This document shows positions 8,898 to 18,700 of a DNA stretch of 64,000 bases, piece after piece. Position numbers and translations under genes: made by a program. The notes under the pieces were generated by a model. That model was not told where the DNA came from, made no database searches, and was given only the letters and a program-made list of their open reading frames with translations. This DNA is from Aeromicrobium flavum (GTDB taxonomy: Bacteria; Actinomycetota; Actinomycetes; Propionibacteriales; Nocardioidaceae). The DNA lies in NCBI RefSeq assembly GCF_007992115.1, contig NZ_BJZQ01000015.1, positions 24,399 to 88,398 of the forward strand, in the 5' to 3' direction. Position 1 is the first letter of the stretch. Every line of letters begins with the position of its first letter.

Positions 8898-9356
8898 ATG
8901 GCGGACCGCGTCGCGCTCGACGACATCTCCAAGCACCTCGTCTCCCTGCTGCAGAAGGACGGGCGGATGTCCTATGCGGCCATGGCCGCCGAGGTCGGCC
9001 TGTCCGAGGCGGCCGTGCGCCACCGGGTCGCGAAGCTGCTCGACGGCGGGGTGGTGCAGGTCGTCGCGGTGACCGATCCGCTCCAGCTCGGGTTCCCGCG
9101 CCAGGCGATGATCGGCGTCACCGTCTCGTCCGACGTGCGCAAGGTCGCCGCCGAGATCGCCGAGGTCGCCGAGGTCGACTACGTCGTCATCACCGCCGGC
9201 CGGTTCGACATCCTCGCCGAGATCGTCGCCGAGAGCGACGACAACCTGCTCGACATCGTCGCCTCCCGGATCATCGACCTGCCCGGCGTCGCGTCGACCG
9301 AGACCTTCATGTACCTGAAGCTGGAGAAGCAGACCTACGCCTGGGGCGTGCGGTGA
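8898..9356 (+). CDS. Lrp/AsnC family transcriptional regulator
   Basis: A 152-residue regulator of standard length. A winged helix-turn-helix occupies residues 5-60 (ISKHLVSLLQKDGRMSYAAMA.. with recognition helix SEAAVRHRVAKL), followed by the RAM ligand-binding domain (about 70-145). It is divergent from potDABC and its stop overlaps the start of the next FAD oxidase (GTGA), so it is probably the local sensor of polyamine or amino-acid breakdown products. Whether it activates or represses cannot be read. Confidence 0.9.
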   Translation: MADRVALDDISKHLVSLLQKDGRMSYAAMAAEVGLSEAAVRHRVAKLLDGGVVQVVAVTDPLQLGFPRQAMIGVTVSSDVRKVAAEIAEVAEVDYVVITAGRFDILAEIVAESDDNLLDIVASRIIDLPGVASTETFMYLKLEKQTYAWGVR

Positions 9357-10726
9357 TCAATGGCCGCGTCTCGCACTGGTGGGAGTCGCGGGGGCGGCCG
9401 GAGGCACGTCCTGCCCTCGACGGTTCGGCGGAGGTCGACGTGGTGGTCGTCGGCGCGGGCTACACGGGGCTGTGGACCGCGCTCCACCTCGCCGATCTCG
9501 ACCCGGGCCTGCGGATCCTCGTCCTCGAGCAGCGTCACGTGGGCTACGGAGCCTCGGGCCGCAACGGGGGCTGGCTGACGAACTCGATCACCGGCGGTCG
9601 CGGCGTCTGGGAGCACTCGCACGGTCGGGCGGCGACGCAGCGGTTCCAGGACGCGATGAACGCCACGGTCGCCGAGGTGGTCTCGGTGACCGAGGCCGAG
9701 GGCATCGACGCCGACGTCGTGGTCGGCGGTGAGCTGAACGTCGCCCGCAACGCCGCCCAGCTCGAGCGGCTCGAGCAGAACCACGCCGACGACGCCTCGT
9801 GGCAGCGGACGGGCGCGGTGCGCCTCGACGCGGCCGCGACCGCGCAGCGCGTGCGCGTCGCGGGAGCGCTGGGCGGGGTGTGGCACCCGCACTGCGCGCG
9901 GGTCCACCCCGCGAAGCTGGTCGCCGGACTGGCCGCCGCCGTGGAGCGCCGCGGCGTCACGATCGCGGAGGACACGCGCGTGGCCGCGATCGACCCCGGG
10001 GTCGTCACGACGGCCTCGGGCGCGCGCGTGCGGGCGGCGTACGTGGTGCGCGCGACCGAGGGCTTCACCAGTGAGCTCGCGGGACAGCGGCGCACGTGGC
10101 TGCCGATGAACTCCTCCATGGTGGTCACCGAGCCGCTGCCGGACGCGGCGTGGGACGAGATCGGCTGGGAGGGGTGCGCCACCCTCGGCGACTTCGCCCA
10201 CGCGTACATGTACGCCCAGCGCACCGCCGACGGCCGGATCGCCCTGGGCGGGCGCGGCGACCCCTACCGCTACGGCTCGCGCACGGACCTCGACGGGCAG
10301 ACCCCGGCCTCCACCGTGGCGGCACTCGACGCGATCCTGCGCGACTTCTTCCCCGTGACCCGCGGCGTTCCCCTGGCCCACGCGTGGTCCGGGGTGCTGG
10401 CGGTGCCGCGCGACTGGCGGGCGACCGTCGGTCTCGACCGGTCCACGGGACTCGCCTGGGCCGGCGGCTACGTGGGCACGGGCGTCGCCACCGCCCACCT
10501 GGCCGGTCGGACGCTGGCCGACCTGGTCACCGGACGCGAGACCGATCTGACGTCGTTGCCGTGGGTCGGCCACCGCGTGCGCCGCTGGGAGCCGGAGCCC
10601 CTGCGCTGGCTCGGCGTGCAGGCGATGTACGGCGCGTACCGCCACGCGGACCGGGCCGAAGCCCGTGGCCTGGGCCGCACGTCGCGGGTGGCGCGGCTCG
10701 CCGACCGGGTCAGCGGCCGGCACTGA
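9353..10726 (+). CDS. FAD-dependent amine oxidoreductase (DAO family)
   Basis: About 457 residues, starting at a GTG that shares four bases with the regulator's stop. The FAD Rossmann motif is VVGAGYTGLWTALHL near residue 28, followed by GYGASGRNGGW, the same hallmark as in the oxidase at 1858. A WAGGYVGTGVATAHL motif closes the flavin site. The family oxidises secondary or primary amines such as gamma-glutamylputrescine or sarcosine-like compounds. Coupling to an Lrp-type regulator suggests that its substrate or product is what the regulator senses. Confidence 0.87.
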   Translation: MINGRVSHWWESRGRPEARPALDGSAEVDVVVVGAGYTGLWTALHLADLDPGLRILVLEQRHVGYGASGRNGGWLTNSITGGRGVWEHSHGRAATQRFQDAMNATVAEVVSVTEAEGIDADVVVGGELNVARNAAQLERLEQNHADDASWQRTGAVRLDAAATAQRVRVAGALGGVWHPHCARVHPAKLVAGLAAAVERRGVTIAEDTRVAAIDPGVVTTASGARVRAAYVVRATEGFTSELAGQRRTWLPMNSSMVVTEPLPDAAWDEIGWEGCATLGDFAHAYMYAQRTADGRIALGGRGDPYRYGSRTDLDGQTPASTVAALDAILRDFFPVTRGVPLAHAWSGVLAVPRDWRATVGLDRSTGLAWAGGYVGTGVATAHLAGRTLADLVTGRETDLTSLPWVGHRVRRWEPEPLRWLGVQAMYGAYRHADRAEARGLGRTSRVARLADRVSGRH

Positions 10727-10745
10727 GGCCCGCGGCGGAGGCGGA

Positions 10746-10751
10746 TAGCCT
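10746..10751 (+). promoter_or_regulatory. Leaderless-type -10 box for the thioesterase
   Basis: TAGCCT lies six bases before the GTG at 10758 with no ribosome-binding sequence in between, the layout of an actinobacterial leaderless promoter. Confidence 0.6.
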
Positions 10752-10757
10752 CGGCCC

Positions 10758-11378
10758 GTGAGCTGGGAAGAGATGTTCAAGGGCGACTTCGCCGCCGAGG
10801 ACGTCCGTGCCTACGGCACGCTCGTCGAGAACCTGCACGCGGTCCAGAACGCCCTCGCGGCGATGCCGATGGACCGTGAGGCGATCGACGGCCTCGCCGC
10901 CGACCTGGCGTCGTGGCGCGACCGGCTCGAGCCCGCCGTCACCGACGAGCAGCACCAGGTGAACGGTCGCGTCGCCGAGCTGCCGGTGCGCGGCCACGCG
11001 ATGCTGCCCGAGCTGCGGGTCAGCTCCCGCACGAAGGACCGCGTCGAGGGCACCGTGCGCTTCGGCCGCTGGTTCATGGGCGGCGGCATGGCCGTGCACG
11101 GCGGCGCCGTGAGCCTGCTGTTCGACGAGGTCCTGGGCATCCTGGCCTCGCTCGCGGCCGGCGGGATCACCCGCACCGCCTACCTGCACACCGACTACCG
11201 GGCGCTCACGCCGATCGACACCGATCTCGAGGCCGTCGCCTGGATCGACCGGGTCGAGGGCCGCAAGTGGTTCGTCCGCGGCGAGATCCGCCACGGCGAC
11301 GTCGTGTGCGCCGAGGGCGAGGGCCTGTTCCTGCGGCTGCTGCCCGAGCAGGGCCTGGGCAGGCGCACCGAGGACTGA
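10758..11378 (+). CDS. PaaI-type hotdog-fold thioesterase
   Basis: A 206-residue protein. The N-terminal 70 residues are helical and carry no domain I recognise. The hotdog domain occupies about 95-195 and includes VHGGAVSLLFDEVLGILAS, where the His-Gly-Gly motif and the following Asp/Glu are the usual PaaI-family active-site region. Such enzymes hydrolyse acyl-CoA thioesters in the cytoplasm. The substrate is unknown. It ends four bases from the convergent hydroxyacyl-CoA dehydrogenase, another acyl-CoA enzyme. Confidence 0.82.
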   Translation: MSWEEMFKGDFAAEDVRAYGTLVENLHAVQNALAAMPMDREAIDGLAADLASWRDRLEPAVTDEQHQVNGRVAELPVRGHAMLPELRVSSRTKDRVEGTVRFGRWFMGGGMAVHGGAVSLLFDEVLGILASLAAGGITRTAYLHTDYRALTPIDTDLEAVAWIDRVEGRKWFVRGEIRHGDVVCAEGEGLFLRLLPEQGLGRRTED

Positions 11379-11382
11379 GGAC

Positions 11383-12240
11383 TCAGGGGTAGGGGTAGAA
11401 GCCCTGTCCCGACTTCTTGCCCATCAGCCCCGCGTCGACCATGCGGTCGAGCAGCGGCGGCGGCGAGTAGAGGGGCTCCTTGAACTCCTCGTACATCGAC
11501 TCGCCGATGGCCTTGATCGTGTCGAGGCCGATGAGGTCGCTCAGCGCGAGCGGACCCATCGGGTGGCCGCAGCCGAGCACCATGCCGTTGTCGATGTCCT
11601 TCGCCGAGGCGTAGCCCGCCTCGTACATCCGGATCGCCGACAGCAGGTACGGCACCAGCAGCGAGTTGACGATGAAGCCCGCGCGGTCGGTGGCGTCGAT
11701 CGGCTGCTTGCCCAGCGTGTCCGAGACGTAGGCGCGCATGCGCTCGAGCGTCTTGTCCGACGTGGTCAGCGACGGGATGAGCTCGACGAGCTTCATGACC
11801 GGCGCGGGGTTGAAGAAGTGGACCCCCACGACGCGGTCGGCCCGGCCCGAGGCCGCACCGAGCTTCACGATCGGGATCGACGAGGTGTTCGACGCCAGGA
11901 TCGCGTCAGGGTCCTGCAGGATCTTCCCGATGCGCGTGAAGAGGTCGAGCTTGATCGACTCCTTCTCGCTCGCGGCCTCGACGACGAGCTGGCGGTCGGC
12001 CAGCGCGTCGAGGTCGGTCGAGATGACGATGGAGGCGAGGGTGGCGTCACGGTCCTGCTCGGTCAGCTTGCCGCGGTCGACGGCGCGCTGCAGCGACGCG
12101 GTGATGCGCCCGCGCGCGGCCTCGGCGGACTCCTCGGTCACCTCGATCACGACGACCGAGAGGCCGGCCCGGGCATTGACCTCGGCGATGCCGGAGCCCA
12201 TGAGCCCGCCCCCGACGACTCCGATGCGTTCGATGGTCAC
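11383..12240 (-). CDS. 3-hydroxybutyryl-CoA dehydrogenase
   Basis: A 285-residue enzyme of usual length for the short 3-hydroxyacyl-CoA dehydrogenases. The NAD motif is GVVGGGLMGSGIAE (Gly10-Gly15), the catalytic region is VVGVHFFNPAPVMKLVE (the active His), and GFIVNSLLVPYL starts the C-terminal helical domain. It interconverts 3-hydroxybutyryl-CoA and acetoacetyl-CoA in fatty-acid or butyrate metabolism. I chose the GTG at 12240 because GGGAGG lies four bases upstream and the NAD motif then sits at the correct distance. Confidence 0.92.
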   Translation of the reverse strand: MTIERIGVVGGGLMGSGIAEVNARAGLSVVVIEVTEESAEAARGRITASLQRAVDRGKLTEQDRDATLASIVISTDLDALADRQLVVEAASEKESIKLDLFTRIGKILQDPDAILASNTSSIPIVKLGAASGRADRVVGVHFFNPAPVMKLVELIPSLTTSDKTLERMRAYVSDTLGKQPIDATDRAGFIVNSLLVPYLLSAIRMYEAGYASAKDIDNGMVLGCGHPMGPLALSDLIGLDTIKAIGESMYEEFKEPLYSPPPLLDRMVDAGLMGKKSGQGFYPYP

Positions 12241-12254
12241 ACGGCCTCCCAGAA

Positions 12255-12276
12255 AAGATGATGGATTCCTCATCTT
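12255..12276. promoter_or_regulatory. Inverted-repeat operator before the hydroxyacyl-CoA dehydrogenase
   Basis: AAGATGA-(8)-TCATCTT is a perfect 7-base inverted repeat. It lies between a candidate -10 box and the gene start on the minus strand, where a bound repressor would block transcription. The size suits a TetR- or GntR-type protein; no such gene is adjacent. Confidence 0.5.
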
Positions 12277-12278
12277 CG

Positions 12279-12284
12279 ATGATA
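12279..12284 (-). promoter_or_regulatory. Candidate -10 box (TATCAT)
   Basis: Read on the minus strand, TATCAT lies about 38 bases before the GTG at 12240 and directly upstream of the inverted repeat, giving a short leader that contains the operator and the GGGAGG ribosome site. Confidence 0.45.
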
Positions 12285-12340
12285 ACGGCGGACGGGTGAG
12301 CCTCCGCGGCCGGGACGGGGGGCCGTGATGGGATGGCGGC

Positions 12341-12730
12341 ATGCGTGCGTGGATCTCGGTGCTGTTCGTCCTGCCCCTGGCGGCCTGTGGCGGCGGGGAC
12401 GACGAGCCGACCCCGCAGGCCGACGCGTCGTCGGCCGTGGCGCCCGGCGTGCCCGCCCAGACCGCGGGCACGGTCGACCCGCTGGCGATCACGTCCTTCT
12501 CCTGCCGTCAGGACGACTCCGGGCGGTGGAAGGTGAAGGGGACCCTCGAGAACTCCGGGCCGAAGTCCCGCGACTACCGGCTCACGGTCTTCATCGGCCA
12601 GCAGACCGGACCCGCCCGCACGCTCGACCTCGACCGGGTGGGTGCCGGCTCCAGCGTCCCGTTCACGGTCGACCCGATCGTGGCCGCGCCCGACGGGCCG
12701 TGCCGCCTGCAGGCCTCCGTCGTCCACTGA
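12341..12730 (+). CDS. Small secreted lipoprotein of unknown function
   Basis: A 129-residue protein. The signal peptide ends in the lipobox LAAC (Cys16), so the mature protein should be lipid-anchored outside the membrane. A Gly/Asp/Pro-rich linker follows, then a single beta-rich domain of about 85 residues (ITSFSCRQDDSGRWKVKG to the end) with two cysteines that could pair. The pattern resembles FxLYD/DUF-type beta-sandwich lipoproteins, but I do not recognise a specific family. It stands alone. Confidence 0.75.
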   Translation: MRAWISVLFVLPLAACGGGDDEPTPQADASSAVAPGVPAQTAGTVDPLAITSFSCRQDDSGRWKVKGTLENSGPKSRDYRLTVFIGQQTGPARTLDLDRVGAGSSVPFTVDPIVAAPDGPCRLQASVVH

Positions 12731-12743
12731 CCGTCGTGGGCTC

Positions 12744-12770
12744 TTCATCGAACTGTCACTCGCCAGCCAT
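12744..12770 (+). promoter_or_regulatory. Pho-box-like direct repeats upstream of the nucleotidase
   Basis: TTCAT (12744), GTCAC (12755) and GCCAT (12766) follow each other at exactly 11-base spacing. Streptomyces PhoP binds 11-base direct repeats centred on GTTCACC, and these units are imperfect matches. The position, 63-89 bases before the secreted nucleotidase, fits phosphate control. The assignment is tentative. Confidence 0.35.
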
Positions 12771-12832
12771 TCCTCTTGGGTGATTCTCAGGGTTACCGTG
12801 TGGCAACCGGTTCCCCTGCGACATAAGGACAG

Positions 12833-15673
12833 ATGATCTTGAAGTCCCGACGATCCCTCTCGGTCGTCGCGATCGGCGCGCTGATCAGCGCTCCCCTCGC
12901 GGTGACACCGTCGGCCCACGCCGCCGACCCCGTCGACATCACCCTCGTCGACATCAACGACTTCCACGGCCGCATCGACGCGAACACCACCAAGTTCGCC
13001 ACGACCGTGGAGCAGATCAGGCAGTCCGCCGGCGAGGCGAACACCCTGTTCCTGTCCGTGGGCGACAACATCGGCGCCTCGCCGTTCGCGTCGGCCACCC
13101 AGCAGGACGCGCCCACGATCGACGTGCTCAACGCGCTCGACCTGGCCGTGTCCGCGGTGGGCAACCACGAGTTCGACCGCGGCTTCGCCGACCTGACCGG
13201 CCGCGTGGCCGACCGGGCCGACTTCCCGTACCTGGGCGCCAACGTGCGACTCAAGGCGGACGGCTCGGCCGCGCTGCCCGCGTCCGAGACGTACACGGTG
13301 AACGGCCTGGAGGTGGCCGTCATCGGCGCCGTCACCCAGGAGACACCGACCCTCGTGACGCCGACGGGCATCGCGAACCTGGACTTCACCGACCCCGTCG
13401 ACGCCGTCAACGACGAGGTCGAGCGGCTCGAGGCGCTGCCCGCGGCCGACCAGCCCGACGTCATCGTCGCGGCGTACCACGAGGGTGCCGGCGCCGGCAC
13501 GCCCGACGGCTCGTCGCTGGCGCAGGAGGTCGCCGCCGGCGGCGCCTTCGCCGACATCGTCAACGGCACCGACCCCTCGGTCGACGCGATCTTCACCGGC
13601 CACACCCACAAGGCCTACGCCTGGGACGCCCCGGTGCCCGGCCAGTCCGGCGTGACGCGCCCGGTCATCCAGACCGGCAGCTACGGCGAGAACATCGGCA
13701 AGGTCACGCTGTCGGTCGATCCCGACACCGGGGCCGTCGCGGCGAACACGGTCACCAACGTGCCCCGCGTCGCGACCGCCGACCTCGCCCTGCCCCGGGT
13801 CGCCGCGGTCAAGACGATCGTCGACGAGGCCCTCGCCCACGCCACCGAGATCGGCAACGAGAAGGTCGGCGAGATCACCGCCGACATCACGCGCGCCTTC
13901 AGCGGCGGCAGCTACGTCGACGGCAGGTACACCGGCGGCAACACCGACGACCGCGCCAGCGAGTCGACGCTGGGCAACCTCGTGCCCGACGCGATGCTGG
14001 CCCAGTCCCAGGGCACCCCGGCGCCGGCCGACCTGGCGATCAACAACCCCGGCGGCCTGCGCAACTCCGAGCTGTTCTACGCCGGCAACACGGCCACGGG
14101 CGGCCCGAACAACACCGACGGCGTCGTGACGTTCGCCGAGGCGAACACGATCCTGCCGTTCACGAACAACCTCTACACGGTCACGCTCACGGGCGCGTCG
14201 CTGAAGAAGGTCCTCGAGCAGCAGTGGCAGCGCGACAAGGACGGCGCGGTGCCGAGCCGCCCGTACCTGCAGCTGGGCGTCTCGGACAACGTCCGCTACA
14301 CCTACGACGCCACGCGGCCGGAGGGCCAGCGCATCACGAGCGTCTGGATCGACGACCGGCTGATCGACCCGGCGACGTCCTACAAGGTCATCGCGCCGTC
14401 CTTCCTGGCCACCGGTGGCGACAACTTCCGCGCGTTCACCGAGGGCACGTGGGTGGACACCGGCGTCGTCGACTACGAGGGCTGGATCGAATACCTCGGC
14501 GACCGGTCGCCCGTCTCGCCCGACTTCGGTCGCCGCGCGGTGGCCGTGACCGGCCTCGCCGCGTCCTACGAGGTCGGCGACTCGGTCAGCTTCTCGCTGC
14601 CGAAGCTCAACCTCACGTCGCTTGGCAGCCCGGCCAACACCACGGTCGCGGCCACGCTCGAGTACGGCGACGGTCAGACGCTCGACCTCGGCAGCCAGCC
14701 CGTCACCGACGGCGCCTCCGGCACGTTCACCTTCACGGTGCCTGCCGGTGCCGCCGCCGGAGCCACGATCCGGGCCACCGCCGCCCCCAGTGGCACGGTC
14801 GCCACGATCCCGCTGACGGTCGAGAAGGCCGCCTCGACGACGACCGCCACCGCGCCGGCACAGGTCGTCAAGGGCGAGACCTTCGACGTCGCGGTCAAGG
14901 TGGCCGCGGCCGCCGGTGTCGACGTCGCCGGCCCGGTCCGGGTGCTCGACGGCGACCAGGTCGTGGGCACCGGCGAGCTGGTCGACGGCGCCGCCACGGT
15001 CGAGGTGAACGCCTCCGACCTGCGACTCGGGCAGCGCACGCTGACCGTGGTCTACGGCGGCTCCGCGTCGGTGGCCTCCTCCGAGGCCACCGTGTCGGTC
15101 GAGGTCATCAAGGGCGAGACGCCCTTCACGGCCACCGGCTCGACGACCCCGTACGGCACGGGAGCGACGATTACGATGTCGGCCGCCCCCGGCACCACCG
15201 GGATCGTCTACGTGGCCAACCAGCTCGGCATCACGGTCGGCACCGCCTTCCTGACCGACGGCGCGGGCACGTTCCGCTTCGGCGGCACGGCGCTCCGGCC
15301 GGGCTCGCACACGTTCGGCCTGTTCTTCAACGGCAGCGCCTCGTACGAGCCGGCCGACGCCACGGTGACCGTCAAGGTCACGAAGGCCGCCACCTCGATC
15401 CGGGCCGCGGTGGCCCAGAAGATCAAGGTCGGGCAGCGCAAGGTGCTGAAGGCCCGCGTCACCGCGAAGGGCTTCACCCCCACCGGCGGCACGGTCGTCG
15501 TCAAGCGCGGGTCCAAGGTCGTCGGCAAGGCCAAGGTCAAGAACGGCCGGGCCACGGTCAAGCTCGCCAAGCTCGCGAAGGGCAAGGCGAAGCTGACGGT
15601 CACCTACTCGGGCAGCGCGGTCGCGAACGGCTCGAAGACCACCGTGAGGACCACGGTCGTCAAGATGAAGTAG
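12833..15673 (+). CDS. Secreted 5'-nucleotidase / 2',3'-cyclic phosphodiesterase with Ig-like tail
   Basis: A 946-residue exported protein. A signal peptide covers residues 1-30 (cut after AHA). The metallophosphoesterase domain (about 34-300) has all the metal motifs: DINDFHGR, SVGDNIGAS, GNHEFDRG and GHTHKAY. The 5'-nucleotidase C-terminal domain (about 330-510) contains the nucleotide-stacking region ATGGDNFR. About 400 residues of Ig-like repeats follow, ending in a strongly basic, Lys-rich repeat that may hold the protein to the wall. There is no LPXTG motif. It should release phosphate and nucleosides outside the cell. It precedes a secreted DNase on the same strand. Confidence 0.92.
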   Translation: MILKSRRSLSVVAIGALISAPLAVTPSAHAADPVDITLVDINDFHGRIDANTTKFATTVEQIRQSAGEANTLFLSVGDNIGASPFASATQQDAPTIDVLNALDLAVSAVGNHEFDRGFADLTGRVADRADFPYLGANVRLKADGSAALPASETYTVNGLEVAVIGAVTQETPTLVTPTGIANLDFTDPVDAVNDEVERLEALPAADQPDVIVAAYHEGAGAGTPDGSSLAQEVAAGGAFADIVNGTDPSVDAIFTGHTHKAYAWDAPVPGQSGVTRPVIQTGSYGENIGKVTLSVDPDTGAVAANTVTNVPRVATADLALPRVAAVKTIVDEALAHATEIGNEKVGEITADITRAFSGGSYVDGRYTGGNTDDRASESTLGNLVPDAMLAQSQGTPAPADLAINNPGGLRNSELFYAGNTATGGPNNTDGVVTFAEANTILPFTNNLYTVTLTGASLKKVLEQQWQRDKDGAVPSRPYLQLGVSDNVRYTYDATRPEGQRITSVWIDDRLIDPATSYKVIAPSFLATGGDNFRAFTEGTWVDTGVVDYEGWIEYLGDRSPVSPDFGRRAVAVTGLAASYEVGDSVSFSLPKLNLTSLGSPANTTVAATLEYGDGQTLDLGSQPVTDGASGTFTFTVPAGAAAGATIRATAAPSGTVATIPLTVEKAASTTTATAPAQVVKGETFDVAVKVAAAAGVDVAGPVRVLDGDQVVGTGELVDGAATVEVNASDLRLGQRTLTVVYGGSASVASSEATVSVEVIKGETPFTATGSTTPYGTGATITMSAAPGTTGIVYVANQLGITVGTAFLTDGAGTFRFGGTALRPGSHTFGLFFNGSASYEPADATVTVKVTKAATSIRAAVAQKIKVGQRKVLKARVTAKGFTPTGGTVVVKRGSKVVGKAKVKNGRATVKLAKLAKGKAKLTVTYSGSAVANGSKTTVRTTVVKMK

Positions 15674-15685
15674 CAGTACCCGGAG

Positions 15686-15716
15686 CCGGGGCGGCCTGCC
15701 ACGCAGGCCGCCCCGG
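15686..15716. terminator. GC-rich terminator hairpin after the nucleotidase
   Basis: A perfect 13-base-pair stem (CCGGGGCGGCCTG and its complement) with a 5-base loop starts 13 bases after the stop. There is no T-run, as is common in high-GC actinobacteria. It suggests that the DNase downstream has its own promoter or is expressed by partial read-through. Confidence 0.7.
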
Positions 15717-15752
15717 TCCCACACCCAGCCTGACTTCTCGAGGGGAATCCTG

Positions 15753-18700
15753 ATGTCTCGTCTCTTCCTGCGCGGCCTGACCGCGCTCGCGCTCGCGGCC
15801 GGCGCGGCCGTGGCGGTACCGCCCGCCGCGTTCGCCGCCCCCGGCGGCACCGGCCTCGTCATCGACGAGGTCTACGTCGACGGCGGCTCCGCCGGCGCGG
15901 CGTACAAGCTCAAGTACGTCGAGTTGCGCAACCCGACCAACGCCCCGATCGACGTCTCCGGCTGGTCCGTCCAGTACCGCTCGTCCGGCGGCACCGGTGC
16001 CTTCTCCGGCGTCACGCCGCTCGGTGCCCACGAGGTGCAGCCGGGCGCCACGTTCCTGGTCGCGGGACAGGGCAACACCACGGCCGCCGGGGCCGATCTC
16101 CCCGCACCCGACGTGACCGGATCGATCAACCCCTCCGGGGCGTCGGGCACCATCGCGCTGGTGAAGTCGCAGACGGCGCTCACCGGCCTGCCGGCCGCCG
16201 TCCTGGCCGACGGCAACCTCGTCGACCTGGTCGGTTACGGCAGCTCCACCACCTTCGAGGGCACCGCCGCCGCGCCGCAGGACCCCGCGGTCACCGAGTC
16301 GCTCGCCCGCACGAACGCGGCCGACACCGACCAGAACGGCGCCGACTTCACGAAGCAGGCGCCGAGTCCCGCGGCGTGCGGCACCGCGTGCGACGTCGCG
16401 CCGCCGCCGGTGCTGGACGCCACGATCGCCGAGATCCAGGGCACCGACGACGTCAGCCCGCTCGACGGCGACACCGTCACCACGACGGGCGTCGTCACGG
16501 CGGTGTACGCCTCCGGCGGCTTCAATGGTGCGTACCTCCAGACGCCCGGCACCGGTGGCACCGCGGGCGAGGCCTCGCACGGCCTCTTCGTCTACGGCGG
16601 CTCGACGGCGTTCGCCGGCTCCGTCGACCTCGGCGACACGATCGAGGTCACGGGTCCCGTGTCCGAGTTCCGGGGTCTGACACAGGTGACGGCCACGTCG
16701 TGGGAGGACGCACCCGTCGCGGGCACGGTCACGCCGACGCCGGTCTCCTTCCCGCTGGCCGAGGACCGGCGCGAGGCGCTCGAGGGCATGCTCGTCGACG
16801 CCACGGCGGGCACCTGGACGATCACGGACAACTACGACACGAACACGTTCGGCACCCTCGGTCTCGCCGCCGGTGACACGGTGCTGCCGCAGCCCACCAA
16901 CGAGGTTCGTCCCCGCACGAGCGCCTACCGGGCGCTGGTCGCGGAGAACGCCGCGCGGTTCATCACGCTCGACGACGGCAAGAGCGTCAACTTCACGCGG
17001 CGCCCCGACAGCGACGTCCCGGTCCCGTGGCTCACGGCGGGCAACGAGGTGCGCACCGGGGCCTCGGTCACGATCGACGACGTGCTCGTCCTCGACTACC
17101 GCAACAACGGCTGGAACCTGCAGCCCACCGTGCCGTTCGCGGCGGGCGACGAGTCCGCCACCGTCTCGACCACCAGCACGCGTGAGGCCGCGCCGCAGGA
17201 CGTCGGCGGCGCGGTCACGCTGGCGTCGTTCAACGTCCTGAACTACTTCACGACGACCGGCGAGGACTGGGTGGCCGCAGGCGGCGAGTGCGACTACTAC
17301 ACCGACCGCGCCGGCGAGCCGGTCACGGTAGACGACTGCGGCGAGGGCCCGCGCGGTGCCGCCGACGACGCCGACCTGGCCCGTCAGCAGGCCAAGATCG
17401 TCACGGCGATCAACACCCTGGACGCCGACGTGCTCTCGCTCGAGGAGATCGAGGACACCGGCACCCTCGGTGGCGCGGACCGCGACGAGGCGCTGAAGAC
17501 CCTCGTGGCGGCGCTGAATGCCGACGCCGGTTCGCAGCGCTGGGCGGCGGTGCTGTCGCCCACGACGGTGCCGGCGAACGGCCGCGACGTCATCCGCACC
17601 GCGTTCATCCACCAGCGCGACTCCGTCGAGCCGGTCGGGCCGTCCGTCATCCTCGACTCGCCCGCGTTCGAGAGCGCCCGCGCCCCGCTGGCGCAGGAGT
17701 TCCGTCCCGTCGACGGCGACGCGGGCCAGGACTTCCTGGCGGTCGTCAACCACTTCAAGTCCAAGGGATCCGGCTCGGGTGAGAACGCCGACCAGGGCGA
17801 CGGTCAGGGGGCGTCCAACCCGGCCCGCATCGCGCAGGCCGAGGCGCTCGTCGACTTCGTGGCCTCGCTGGAGGAGCAGGCCGACACCGACCGCGTCTTC
17901 CTGCTGGGCGACTTCAACTCCTACGCCAAGGAGGACCCGCTGGCGATCATCGAGGACGCCGGGTTCATCAACGTCGAGCAGCGCCTGACGGACGAGGAGA
18001 CGTACCAGTTCGACGGCCTGCACGGCTCGCTCGACCACGTCTTCGCGTCGCCGACGGCCTTCGCCGGGGTCACGGGGGCCGACGTCTGGACGATCAACGC
18101 GCCCGAGTCGATCGGCCGCGAGTACAGCCGGTTCAACAACAACGTGACGAACCTGTTCGACGCGTCGTCGCCGTTCCGTGCCAGCGACCACGATCCCGTG
18201 ATCGTCGGCTACGACCCGGGCGAAGCGGCTGAGGTGGCCACCACCGTCACCGGCCGGGCGCCGTCGCCGGTGTGGACCGACGAGGCCTTCGAGGTCGACG
18301 TCACCGTCAGCGCGCGGACGGGCTCGCCTCGCGGCACGGTGACGCTCTCCTCGGACGGCAAGGTCCTGGGCTCGGCCGAGGTCTCCGACGGCACGGCGAC
18401 CGTCACGGTGCCGGCGAACTCGCTCGAGGCGGGACGTCAGGCGCTCGACCTGGCCTTCGCCGGTGCCGGTCGCTACGCCGACTCGACCGGCACGGTCGAG
18501 GTCGACGTCCGGGCCGAGTCGACGCTGGTCGCCACGGCGTCGCGCGGCACGTACGGCAAGCCGACCACGATCACCGTGACGGGCGCGCCGGGAGCGAACG
18601 GACTGACCTACGCCACGGTCGAGGGCCGTGTGCTCGCCTCGGCGCTGATGGTCGACGGTCGTGCGGTCCTGCGGGTGCCCGGCACGGCGCTGCGGCCGGG

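Noticed and set aside
12047..15862. A 1271-codon open frame on the minus strand opposite the secreted nucleotidase
   Set aside because: It is low-complexity Arg/Gly/Val/Asp sequence, a mirror of third-position GC in the real gene; the plus-strand frame has a signal peptide and full catalytic motifs.
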